From assembly GCA_018814265.1 (NCBI GenBank), contig JAHIZU010000227.1:1-6053 (forward strand): a DNA stretch of 6,053 nucleotides. The letters are read 5' to 3'. A program made the translations under genes and the position numbers. Source of the stretch: Candidatus Margulisiibacteriota bacterium (GTDB taxonomy: Bacteria; Margulisbacteria; WOR-1; O2-12-FULL-45-9). The notes under the pieces were generated by a model. The model ran no database searches. It saw nothing but the letters and a program-made list of their open reading frames with translations, and was not told where the DNA came from. Shown here piece by piece: positions 1-5,500 of this stretch; position 1 is the first letter of the stretch; every line of letters begins with the position of its first letter.

Positions 1-77
1 GGTCTGCTTCCTCCCCTCCAGCACTTTCTAGAAAGCAACTAAAGTATGAGAAAGTGCTGGACCCAAAAGCAGGGCCA
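1..77. repeat. Imperfect inverted repeat / large hairpin at left edge
   Basis: A perfect 13-bp stem is formed by 17-29 (TCCAGCACTTTCT) and 49-61, with a 19-base loop. A second, weaker stem pairs 1-9 (GGTCTGCTT) with 67-76 using one G-U pair and a bulge. The inner sequence also contains the 12-bp palindrome CTTTCTAGAAAG (24-35), so two alternative folds compete. The structure may continue beyond the window. On the minus strand it lies just downstream of the promoter-like site at 78-86, so it could be a structured 5' leader. It could equally be a mobile palindromic repeat. Neither strand has a T-run after the hairpin, so it is not a canonical terminator. Confidence 0.6.
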
Positions 78-86
78 ATTATAGCA
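78..86 (-). promoter_or_regulatory. Extended -10 promoter candidate reading left out of the window
   Basis: On the minus strand the site reads TGCTATAAT, a perfect extended -10 (TGnTATAAT). No good -35 lies at the usual distance; a TTTACA is present but only 11 bases upstream, which is too close. Transcription would begin near 71-73 and run through the inverted repeat at 1-61 into whatever lies past the left edge. The same TGnTATAAT form occurs before the membrane protein gene at 2631-2639, which supports its use in this genome. There is no downstream gene in view to confirm it. Confidence 0.4.
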
Positions 87-115
87 TAAAAATCTGTAAA
101 TTTCTACGGGCCCTT

Positions 116-219
116 CCCGAATCCTCACCCCAACTGGCAGATTTATTGTTTATTAATTGGCTAATGCCCCGAATCCTCACCCCAATTAGCAGGTTTATTG
201 TTTATTGAATGGCTAATGC
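116..219. repeat. 52-base tandem direct repeat, two copies
   Basis: Copy 1 (116-167) and copy 2 (168-219) each begin CCCGAATCCTCACCCC and end GGCTAATGC. By eye they differ at five of 52 positions. Each copy contains an AT-rich core (TTTATTGTTTATT) flanked by partly complementary GCTAAT/ATTAGC words. The second copy runs directly into the hairpin at 219-245. The segment lies downstream of the membrane protein gene and has no open reading frame of interest. Confidence 0.85.
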
Positions 220-245
220 CCCTCTCCATTTAAAATGGAGAGGGG
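219..245. repeat. Hairpin repeat, copy A (CCCCTCTCCATTT stem)
   Basis: The 13-base arms 219-231 and 233-245 are perfectly complementary around a single central base, so the real loop would be a few bases wide. It is a diverged sibling of the hairpin at 280-306, with the same 27-base length and the same core TCTCCAT/ATGGAGA. Neither strand shows a T-run immediately after it, so it is better described as a REP-like palindrome than as an intrinsic terminator. Confidence 0.8.
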
Positions 246-279
246 TCGGGTTTGTGGTTTACTTTAATTAACAAGTTAA

Positions 280-306
280 CCCTTCTCCATCCCCGATGGA
301 GAAGGG
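280..306. repeat. Hairpin repeat, copy B (CCCTTCTCCATC stem)
   Basis: A perfect 12-bp stem (280-291 with 295-306) closes a three-base loop. Compared with copy A (219-245), two stem positions changed on both sides together: a C-G pair became T-A and a T-A pair became C-G. The fold is therefore conserved although the sequence is not. It lies about 25 bases beyond the stop codon of the membrane protein gene. In the minus-strand direction it is followed by TTAACTTGTTAATT, which is T-rich but not a clean T-run, so it might act as a weak terminator or 3' stabilising hairpin. Confidence 0.8.
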
Positions 307-331
307 GAAAAAGAATAGAATACACAATTTT

Positions 332-2626
332 TCAAAGAATCGGGATGAGGATTATTAGCGAGAGAACGGTTAGCAGGCTAATCACCGCCCCCAGCTTTAA
401 GCTTAGCGGGCTATAAACAAACCTCACCTGATGTTGGCCAGGCTCAAGCTTAACTGAGCGAAAATATTTTGCCTCCCTGTCGATCTTCGTCCGCCGGCCA
501 TCAACATAAACCTGCCAGCCAGGATAATACGCATCGCTTAAGAACAAACGGCCTGGCTCATTCAATTTTGCCGAGATAATTATCTCATTTGGAGAATACT
601 TGCTGGTCTCAACCCGGGTCCAGCGCGATTCCGGGCCCTTATTACCGTATAGAACATATGCTCTGGGCAGCACATTTTGATTCTCATATAAATAGACTTC
701 CAAGCCATACTTCTTCTTGTGCCTTAACAATTTTAGAAAAGGCGACCTGAGGCTTTCGCTTGCGGCAATATATCTCACATTATATCGCGATAAAAACCTT
801 AAATTTTTCATCAGCTTATCTTTCTTAAAGCTCTGACGATAAAATTCAAACAGCCCCATTGGCTTGATCGATTCATAGCCGTAGAAATCAAAGAAGTAAT
901 AAGGAATATGCCAGTTAGCCGTCAGATTATCCCTGGTCTCAAGCAGCGCGTCATCATAATCTTTGCCCAGGATAAGGCGATTTTCTTTTTCCAGCTCCGG
1001 CGTATAAAAGAAGCGATAAAGGCCCTTGTCCTGCTGAAGAATTTGATAATTTTCCGGAACCTGGCTAAAAACCCGGGCGGAAACCGGCACAGCGATCGTT
1101 GAGCTATTTGAGAAAAGGTCAGCCGCGACCAGCAGGACAACTAAAGCGGCAAAAAGGGTCTTTTTTATCCTCCCCTGATAAGCCATGAGCAAAAGCAGGG
1201 AAAAGGCAAATAAATAGACGATAACAAAGAAAAAGCTGAGCAGATTAAATTCAATAATACTGGCCAGCAGATCAAAAAAGTATTGAGGCATGTTAGTTGA
1301 GTAATTTTTGGCCAGGAAAACAAATAATTCATTGCGTAAAAAGTAGAGCAAGAGGAATAGCAAGGACAGAACGCTTAAGCCCAGCCAAAGCACGCGCAGT
1401 AAGCGCCGCAGTCTTTCCTTATTATGATCAAAAGCAGACAGCAGTTGATCAAAACCCATGGCCGAAAGTATTACCAGGCAAAAAGTGACCAAAAACAGAT
1501 ATTTAACTGGGTATCGGATCATGGAGATACCAGGGATAAAATAAACAAGATGATAAAGCGGCGTATATTTGCCAAAAGCCAGCAAGAGCGCCACTAGCGA
1601 CGTGATCAAAAAGAATTTAGCCAGCTTTTTGTTCTTGTCAAAGGCCAGAAAAACAAAGACCAGCGGCAAAATTCCCAGATAAGGCGAGATCAGCCAATCC
1701 TGGAATCCTTTGCCGATCAAGGTTTCTGTAAAACCGCCAAACTGGGCTGGATTACCAAAGAAATAAGGGAAAATAAAATTGATCAGCTCCCTGGGCGGAA
1801 AAGAGCGGAAGGTTACAATGTCATAGGCAGTTCGCGCTACCCTGTCGGAATACTTAGCCAGCTCCAAAAAGGGTAAAAGCTGAATTGCCACCAACCCTAA
1901 GGTAATCAAACCTGCCTGCCCCAGGCCTAATACACTTCTGCCAAAAGCCCGCCAGGAACCGGCAAACACCGCGCCATACGCTACCAGGAAAATTAGCGTG
2001 ACATAGATTATGGTCGGCTCACCGCCCAGGAATTGGAGGGCCAGGAGAATCGCTAAAACAACAACATTATGTAGGGACAACCCTTGTGGTTGTCCGTTAT
2101 TTCGGACAGGGACAAGCCCTGTCCCTACATTTATGGATTTATCAAAGAAGATGAGCACCAACGGCAGCCAGATCACCGACGACAAAGAAGTGTTCATGTT
2201 CGAGACGGAAAGCAAATAGCCGGAAAAAGCAAAGATCAGTCCGCCGGCAAATGAGGCTTCTAATCTTAGCTTAAAATAGCGCAGCAGAAGATACATGAAA
2301 CAAGCCGCCAGGAAATAATGCAGGATGATATAGTAATTAAAAGCCAGGTTAAACGGCAGCAAATAATAAATTAGCGTCAAGGGATAAAAGAAACCGATTT
2401 GCAATGTGGCCAGCAGCGGGAACCCACAGAAGATATAGGGATTCCAGAGCGGCAAGCTGCCAGCCTTTACCTGCTCGACCATAAGATATCTTAAGGGATA
2501 AAAATAACGCGAAAGGTCTTTGAAGGCAAAGATCTGGTCAGCGGTCAGGAAGCGGGAGAAAAATAGCAAAACCAATCCCAGAAAACCGATAAACACAAGG
2601 AAATCCTGCCGATCTATTTTCATCAT
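332..2626 (-). CDS. YfhO-family polytopic membrane protein, 764 aa
   Basis: This is a large integral membrane protein of the YfhO type, a GT-C-like family. In Bacillus, YfhO is linked to glycosylation of lipoteichoic acid, but the substrate here is unknown. Visible hallmarks are the N-terminal segment with D37, AGSLPLWNPYIFCGFP (55-70) and FFYPL (79-83), the RYPVKY motif (371-376), and a soluble C-terminal part from about 505 to 740 with SDAYYPGWQVYVDG (697-710). About 14 hydrophobic segments are visible, the last at about 744-762. The length suits the family. The start is the first of two adjacent ATGs; an extended -10 sits only four bases upstream and no Shine-Dalgarno is present, so the message is probably leaderless and either ATG may be used. 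Residues about 167-187 are encoded by a palindromic insert. The last codons overlap a repeat shared with the downstream gap. The gene appears to be a single transcription unit. Confidence 0.92.
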   Translation of the reverse strand: MMKIDRQDFLVFIGFLGLVLLFFSRFLTADQIFAFKDLSRYFYPLRYLMVEQVKAGSLPLWNPYIFCGFPLLATLQIGFFYPLTLIYYLLPFNLAFNYYIILHYFLAACFMYLLLRYFKLRLEASFAGGLIFAFSGYLLSVSNMNTSLSSVIWLPLVLIFFDKSINVGTGLVPVRNNGQPQGLSLHNVVVLAILLALQFLGGEPTIIYVTLIFLVAYGAVFAGSWRAFGRSVLGLGQAGLITLGLVAIQLLPFLELAKYSDRVARTAYDIVTFRSFPPRELINFIFPYFFGNPAQFGGFTETLIGKGFQDWLISPYLGILPLVFVFLAFDKNKKLAKFFLITSLVALLLAFGKYTPLYHLVYFIPGISMIRYPVKYLFLVTFCLVILSAMGFDQLLSAFDHNKERLRRLLRVLWLGLSVLSLLFLLLYFLRNELFVFLAKNYSTNMPQYFFDLLASIIEFNLLSFFFVIVYLFAFSLLLLMAYQGRIKKTLFAALVVLLVAADLFSNSSTIAVPVSARVFSQVPENYQILQQDKGLYRFFYTPELEKENRLILGKDYDDALLETRDNLTANWHIPYYFFDFYGYESIKPMGLFEFYRQSFKKDKLMKNLRFLSRYNVRYIAASESLRSPFLKLLRHKKKYGLEVYLYENQNVLPRAYVLYGNKGPESRWTRVETSKYSPNEIIISAKLNEPGRLFLSDAYYPGWQVYVDGRRTKIDREAKYFRSVKLEPGQHQVRFVYSPLSLKLGAVISLLTVLSLIILIPIL
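335..353. repeat. Inverted partial copy of the 52-base repeat end, over the 3' end of the membrane protein gene
   Basis: Read on the minus strand, this stretch is AATCCTCATCCCGATTCTT, closely matching the start of the 52-base units (GAATCCTCACCCCAATT) in opposite orientation. It encodes the last residues of the membrane protein (ILIPIL) and ends directly at the TGA stop. The inverted copies at 119-135 and 335-353 therefore bracket the repeat block downstream of the gene. The match is short, so chance similarity cannot be excluded. Confidence 0.45.
2069..2130. repeat. 62-base palindromic element inserted in frame in the YfhO-family gene
   Basis: The ends ATGTAG/CTACAT form an outer stem. Inside it are two separate 8-bp hairpins: 2075-2082 with 2088-2095 (GGACAACC/GGTTGTCC, loop CTTGT) and 2104-2111 with 2117-2124 (GGACAGGG/CCCTGTCC, loop ACAAG). 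The two loops are exact complements of each other. The whole can also fold as one long stem with two three-base mismatches. On the minus strand AATGT occurs at both borders (2131-2127 and 2068-2064), fitting a 63-base net insertion with a five-base target duplication. It adds residues about 167-187 of the membrane protein (GTGLVPVRNN... GLSLH) without breaking the frame, in a hydrophilic stretch between two membrane segments. I recall similar GTAGGGACA palindromes as dispersed repeats in other bacterial genomes. Confidence 0.85.
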
Positions 2627-2630
2627 TTAC

Positions 2631-2639
2631 ATTATATCA
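2631..2639 (-). promoter_or_regulatory. Extended -10 promoter of the YfhO-family gene
   Basis: The minus strand reads TGATATAAT, a perfect extended -10. With 17-base spacing the -35 position (2654-2659) reads TTATCC, only three matches to TTGACA, as is tolerated with an extended -10. The last base of the -10 is four bases from the ATG at 2626, so transcription should start at or within a few bases of the two ATGs at 2626 and 2623. This leaves no room for a ribosome binding site and predicts a leaderless message. Confidence 0.65.
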
Positions 2640-2703
2640 CGGGCTAGTAATGCGGATAAGAGATATCTTATTAATATGCTTTACCACTTTTTTTTTCTTC
2701 TTT

Positions 2704-2731
2704 TTACTTTTTGTCTTGATACAAAAAGTAA
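2704..2731. repeat. Hairpin TTACTTTTTGT / ACAAAAAGTAA
   Basis: An 11-bp perfect stem (2704-2714 with 2721-2731) closes the loop CTTGAT. It is flanked on the left by a pyrimidine tract (about 2688-2705) and on the right by CAAAAAAATCAAG. It shares the GTTACTTTTT word with the hairpin at 3010-3039. It is AT-rich and not followed by a T-run on either strand, so a terminator role is doubtful. Confidence 0.7.
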
Positions 2732-2743
2732 CAAAAAAATCAA

Positions 2744-2862
2744 GTGCCTTCTAGGGTACGCTCACTCCGCTTTCCTCGACTCATCCGCCTGCGGCGGACT
2801 CGCTCGGAATTTGCTACGTTCGCTCGTGTTTTGCGTTTAATATTGATTAATGAAGAAGGCAC
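2744..2862. repeat. Inverted pair GTGCCTTCT / AGAAGGCAC enclosing CGAG-rich sequence
   Basis: The nine-base arms at 2744-2752 and 2854-2862 are exact complements about 100 bases apart. Between them lies sequence built of short CGAG, GCTC and TCCGC words (CTCACTCCGC, CTCGACTC, ACTCGCTCGG, TTCGCTCG) and a small hairpin at 2784-2798 (TCCGCC-TGC-GGCGGA). This looks like a dispersed repeat element; no transposase or gene is inside it. Confidence 0.5.
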
Positions 2863-2974
2863 CTTAAATATATTGGTTTGTTGTGAAAATATAATTAATA
2901 GCTCCTTGCGAGCCGCTGTTCGAGGCTGCGAGGCCTGACGAGCAGCCGAGTTCGGCGAGCAAAAGAGGGGGTTA

Positions 2975-3009
2975 CATAAGGGGGAAACATCCCCCTTATG
3001 CAGTTTTTT
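2975..3009 (+). terminator. Terminator-like hairpin with T6, plus strand
   Basis: A 10-bp stem CATAAGGGGG/CCCCCTTATG (2975-2984 with 2991-3000, loop AAACAT) is followed after three bases by six Ts (3004-3009). It has the form of an intrinsic terminator on the plus strand, yet no plus-strand gene precedes it here. It may instead be one arm of the composite repeat. On the minus strand no T-run follows it. Confidence 0.35.
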
Positions 3010-3039
3010 GGTTACTTTTTTGCTGCCAAAAAAGTAACC
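3010..3039. repeat. Hairpin GGTTACTTTTTTG / CAAAAAAGTAACC
   Basis: A perfect 13-bp stem (3010-3022 with 3027-3039) closes the four-base loop CTGC. It immediately follows the hairpin-plus-T-run at 2975-3009 and resembles the hairpin at 2704-2731. Because it is symmetric it could form in transcripts from either strand, including read-through from the secreted-protein operon. Confidence 0.75.
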
Positions 3040-3080
3040 GGGGTAAAAAAGCGAATTGAACATAATTCCTGGATTAATCG

Positions 3081-3102
3081 TGCTAGGGGCAGAGCCCCTG
3101 CA
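3081..3102. repeat. Small hairpin downstream of the secreted-protein operon
   Basis: TGC-(T)-AGGGGC at 3081-3090 pairs with GCCCCT-GCA at 3094-3102 around the loop AGA, with one bulged T. It lies about 40 bases past the operon's last stop codon. It lacks a downstream T-run on the minus strand, so any terminator role is uncertain. The word AATTGAAC occurs on both sides of the hairpin (3054-3061 and 3109-3116), which could be a target duplication or chance. Confidence 0.45.
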
Positions 3103-3140
3103 TCACCTAATTGAACTTAATAATAATGAGGAAAAGAATC

Positions 3141-4283
3141 TTAATCAACAATGGTCAACTTAAACTTACCAAGCAGCCGACTTTCGTCTCTGGCCGTAAT
3201 CGTACCAACATAGATGGCGTTGCCAGCCAGCAGTCCCTGATCGGTCCTGCCGTCCCAGGTGATCTTATTGATGCCAGCAGAACCGCCTTCAGTGCCAGCA
3301 GCAAAGTTCAATCTCTTGACCCTTAAGCCGCCAACACCAACAATATAGATCTCAATGTTAGCGTCGGAGGAAAGCTGATATTGGACGTAGACCGTGCCCT
3401 GGGCGCGGATGCTAAAGGGGCTGGGCCAGGTCAATGGCACGCCGATCAGGCGTGTCGGACCGCCCATGACCTCGACAGTAGCCAGCACTGTTGACGTGGT
3501 CTGGATGCCCTGGGTGCCGCTGCTCTTAGCAGTGACCTGCAAGGTATGTTCTCCTTCAGCCAGTTTATCCTGCTCGGTCAACTGATATGTTAGGTTAAAG
3601 GCTTTCAGATCGCCGGCAATTGTTGACTGGGCAACCATATTATCTGCGGCGTTCAAGACCGGGGTTTTTGAAGCCGCGGTTCCCGGATCAAGAACTATTG
3701 TGTAGTCGCTGATATTATTAGAAACAGCATACGGCTCTTCAATTGAGATCTTGGCCTCAACCTTAGGTGTTGGCGAAACTACGAATTTTTGGCCGGCTTT
3801 CAAGGCAGCCGGCTGATACAAGCGGTTGCCAAACCAGATCTTGATCTTTGGCCCCGCCTCCTGGCCAATGCCTGGTGGTGGTGGAAAGGGATTTGCTCCC
3901 TTGAGAAGGGTCAAAACCGGAGCAGTATCAAAGCCCTTGCCTGAGATAGTAAAAGAAACCGGCATAGCGCCGTAGCCACTGTTGGGATCAGCAGGGTTAT
4001 CATTAGGAATTCCAGCATAGTAAGTCGCCCCAACATCAAGGCTGGTCATCCCCAGGCTATAGGTATTAAGCATATAGCCGCTGGCGCTGATCAAAGCCAT
4101 GGAATATTTGCCGCTATTGCGCTCATCATCGCTTTTATAAAAATAAACATAGCGGCCATTAGCGCTGGCGCCATCAGTGGCCGGATCAACTGAACCAATG
4201 ATCCAGTAAATCGGCCAAAATGCAGCAACAGCTGCGCCAACTAATAAAGAGACTATTAAAGCTATGAAACCAAGTTTTCTCAT
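3141..4283 (-). CDS. Secreted multidomain protein with C-terminal FlgD-like Ig domain, 380 aa
   Basis: An exported beta-rich protein of unknown function. Residues 1-20 form a signal peptide (MRKLG start, hydrophobic core, likely cleavage after AVA at 18-20). Region one, about 25-127, ends in GYGAMPVSFTISGKGFD (103-119). A proline linker (NPFPPPPG, 131-138) follows, then a second beta-rich region at about 145-272. The C-terminal part, about 278-380, has the features of FlgD-like Ig domains: WPSPFS (286-291), YQLSSDANIEIYI (302-314), NKITWDGRTDQG (339-350), GNAIYVGTI (354-362), and a terminal LGKFKLTIVD. Such domains often close secreted proteins and can act as anchoring or sorting regions; that role here is inferred. 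The ATG directly follows the TAA of the upstream gene, with AGGA six bases before it, so translation is probably coupled. It is the last gene of the operon. The whole protein is not one I recognise. Confidence 0.85.
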   Translation of the reverse strand: MRKLGFIALIVSLLVGAAVAAFWPIYWIIGSVDPATDGASANGRYVYFYKSDDERNSGKYSMALISASGYMLNTYSLGMTSLDVGATYYAGIPNDNPADPNSGYGAMPVSFTISGKGFDTAPVLTLLKGANPFPPPPGIGQEAGPKIKIWFGNRLYQPAALKAGQKFVVSPTPKVEAKISIEEPYAVSNNISDYTIVLDPGTAASKTPVLNAADNMVAQSTIAGDLKAFNLTYQLTEQDKLAEGEHTLQVTAKSSGTQGIQTTSTVLATVEVMGGPTRLIGVPLTWPSPFSIRAQGTVYVQYQLSSDANIEIYIVGVGGLRVKRLNFAAGTEGGSAGINKITWDGRTDQGLLAGNAIYVGTITARDESRLLGKFKLTIVD

Positions 4284-5474
4284 TTAGATTCCTAAAAAGG
4301 TAATGTTAACATCCTCCGTAGTAAAGACCTGATACCCAACTCCCGGGTCGATGGCAAAATCGTCTGCGCCGGCTACGAGGTTTCCGTCACCGTCAAAGGT
4401 CACGCCAACTGCCTGGCCAGCCGCTGGATCCCATTTACTGATCGCGGTCACAACAACTTTGTCAGCTTTGCCATTAATGTAAGCAGCCAGCTCAGACACT
4501 TTATAGATCGCTCCATCGCTCAATGTACGAGCTGGAATGGCAATTGAGTTAACAATGAGTTTATCCGCTTGAGTTGCCTTCAAGTCAAAGGTAAAAGTGC
4601 CGCCGCCGCCAATCCCCCCACCCAAGGTAGCATATTTACCCACGGCATCAACAACTGATTCACCTGGCCCTGAAATGTCCCTCACCGGACCTGTCAGCAA
4701 AGTTCCGGGTGTTGAACCATAATAATTTGTTTTCTGGCTGCGAAGGTAATAAGTCCCCGCAGTATAATAATCACCGCTAACACTAGCTGAATCAGCGGAA
4801 AACTTCTTCTGCCCGCCCGTTGGGTCATCTACATCAGAAAAAGCAGAACTTTTACTTATCTCAAGCTGAGAACTTCTTATTTCTGTTTGGCCATTATCAA
4901 TTGCCGCAATGCCCAAAGTTAAAACCAATGAAGCCCCTGTCCGTTGAAGAGCTTCGCTATTGACCTTTACTCCAACACCCTGAGGCACATCGGCAAGATA
5001 CTTTGTCCAGGAAGTAATGGGCCAGTCAACTTTTGGATCGGTTTCAAGCCAGGTAATTGTTTTGATGTCACTTTTTGCGTAATATTTTCCTTGCGCAATA
5101 GTTCCGTCCTGCCAAACTCTGATATAAAGCTTTGTCCCTTGGGAAATATCATCTAAAGCACCAGGAGTTTTTTCAACCCCGCCAGAAGCCAAGGGGATCG
5201 TTCGACCAGAGACAGTTATGGGGATTTCTTCATCAACCAAGCGGCCATCAACGATATTCACCAATCTTATCCGCACATCATCGCCGCCTCCCGGGGGATC
5301 ATAGCTGCCAACTATGCGCATAAGTTCAACAGGACCAGCTATGCCTTCAGGCAAATTCGAGCTGGAAATTTCCAGCCGGATAGCCTGCGCAGAGATAGAA
5401 AGACCTAGAAGAAAAGACAATGTAAGCAGGCAGATTCTGAACCCGACCCTCCTTTTTCCATCTATTTCATACAT
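4284..5474 (-). CDS. Secreted beta-rich protein of unknown function, 396 aa
   Basis: The reading frame is open to an ATG at 5507, but that start has no Shine-Dalgarno and overlaps the upstream gene. The ATG at 5474 has AGGGGGAG eight bases before it and gives a clean signal peptide (basic DGKRR region, hydrophobic core, likely cleavage after AQA near residue 31), so I chose it. Mature parts are a beta-rich region at about 33-145, a second at about 150-270 with a fibronectin-III-like look (LEISKSSAF at 204-212, AGTYYLRSQ at 239-247), a glycine-rich linker (284-292), and a C-terminal module at about 305-396 with LIVNSIAIP, KWDPAAG, DPGVGYQVF and a terminal ITFLGI. This last module resembles the repeated modules of the upstream protein in outline. 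No catalytic motif or lipobox is visible. It is the middle gene of the operon, 26 bases after its upstream neighbour and directly abutting the next. Confidence 0.8.
   Translation of the reverse strand: MYEIDGKRRVGFRICLLTLSFLLGLSISAQAIRLEISSSNLPEGIAGPVELMRIVGSYDPPGGGDDVRIRLVNIVDGRLVDEEIPITVSGRTIPLASGGVEKTPGALDDISQGTKLYIRVWQDGTIAQGKYYAKSDIKTITWLETDPKVDWPITSWTKYLADVPQGVGVKVNSEALQRTGASLVLTLGIAAIDNGQTEIRSSQLEISKSSAFSDVDDPTGGQKKFSADSASVSGDYYTAGTYYLRSQKTNYYGSTPGTLLTGPVRDISGPGESVVDAVGKYATLGGGIGGGGTFTFDLKATQADKLIVNSIAIPARTLSDGAIYKVSELAAYINGKADKVVVTAISKWDPAAGQAVGVTFDGDGNLVAGADDFAIDPGVGYQVFTTEDVNITFLGI
4290..4293 (-). promoter_or_regulatory. Ribosome binding site inside the upstream gene's last codons
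   Basis: AGGA lies six bases before the ATG at 4283 and within the final Leu-Gly-Ile codons of the upstream gene, whose TAA directly touches the ATG. The arrangement indicates translational coupling of the two secreted proteins. Confidence 0.7.
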
Positions 5475-5482
5475 AGTTTTAT

Positions 5483-5490
5483 CTCCCCCT
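5483..5490 (-). promoter_or_regulatory. Ribosome binding site that decides the start at 5474
   Basis: AGGGGGAG is eight bases upstream of the ATG at 5474 and is the best Shine-Dalgarno in the neighbourhood. It sits inside the reading frame of the longer form starting at 5507, which lacks any such site. Confidence 0.75.
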
Positions 5491-5500
5491 TCATTAATGT

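Larger units (their letters stand above)
2627..3140. other. 514-base intergenic region made of hairpins and GAGC-rich repeats
   Basis: No convincing gene lies between the FlgD-domain gene and the YfhO-family gene. From left to right the gap holds the YfhO-gene promoter, a hairpin at 2704-2731, an inverted pair at 2744-2752/2854-2862 enclosing CGAG/GCTC-rich sequence, an AT-rich stretch, a second GAGC-rich block at 2900-2960, and hairpins at 2975-3000, 3010-3039 and 3081-3102. The hairpins at 2704 and 3010 share the word GTTACTTTTT, so the region between may be one composite element. A 107-codon open frame on the minus strand (2740-3063) is very rich in Arg, Ser and Lys, lacks domain character, and is read through these palindromes; I treat it as spurious. 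Confidence 0.7.

Noticed and set aside
1..60. Resemblance of the minus-strand sequence GTGCTGGAGGGGAGGAAGCAG to parts of bacterial signal recognition particle RNA
   Set aside because: The GGAAGCAG and GGGGAGG words are suggestive, but the GTGCTGG part pairs perfectly with sequence just upstream, which does not fit the known fold, and the matching apical stem is not complementary. Too little sequence is in view.
116..219. CRISPR array from the direct repeats
   Set aside because: There are only two adjacent copies with no unique spacer between them and no cas genes; it is a tandem duplication.
908..2219. Antisense and alternative-frame open frames within the YfhO-family gene
   Set aside because: They are shadows of a long, well-supported membrane protein gene and have no start signals of their own.
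2890..2895. TATAAT on the plus strand as a promoter
   Set aside because: There is no TG extension and no -35 at a usable distance, it sits within the repeat region, and no plus-strand gene follows.
2520..2938. Plus-strand open frames at 2520-2840 and 2744-2938
   Set aside because: One starts inside the membrane protein gene in antisense and both run through the repeat region; no coding character is visible.
2900..2960. Possible tRNA or small RNA in the GC-rich block with GTTCGAGGC
   Set aside because: The T-loop-like word is isolated; no acceptor stem, anticodon arm or D-arm can be laid out on either strand.
3010..3039. Intrinsic terminator of the secreted-protein operon
   Set aside because: On the minus strand the hairpin is followed by an A-run, not a T-run, and it lies about 100 bases past the stop codon.
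2740..3063. Open frame of 107 codons on the minus strand in the intergenic region
   Set aside because: It is read straight through hairpins and GAGC-rich repeats, has a low-complexity Arg/Ser/Lys-rich composition, no domain pattern and no convincing ribosome binding site. It is best explained as a repeat artefact.
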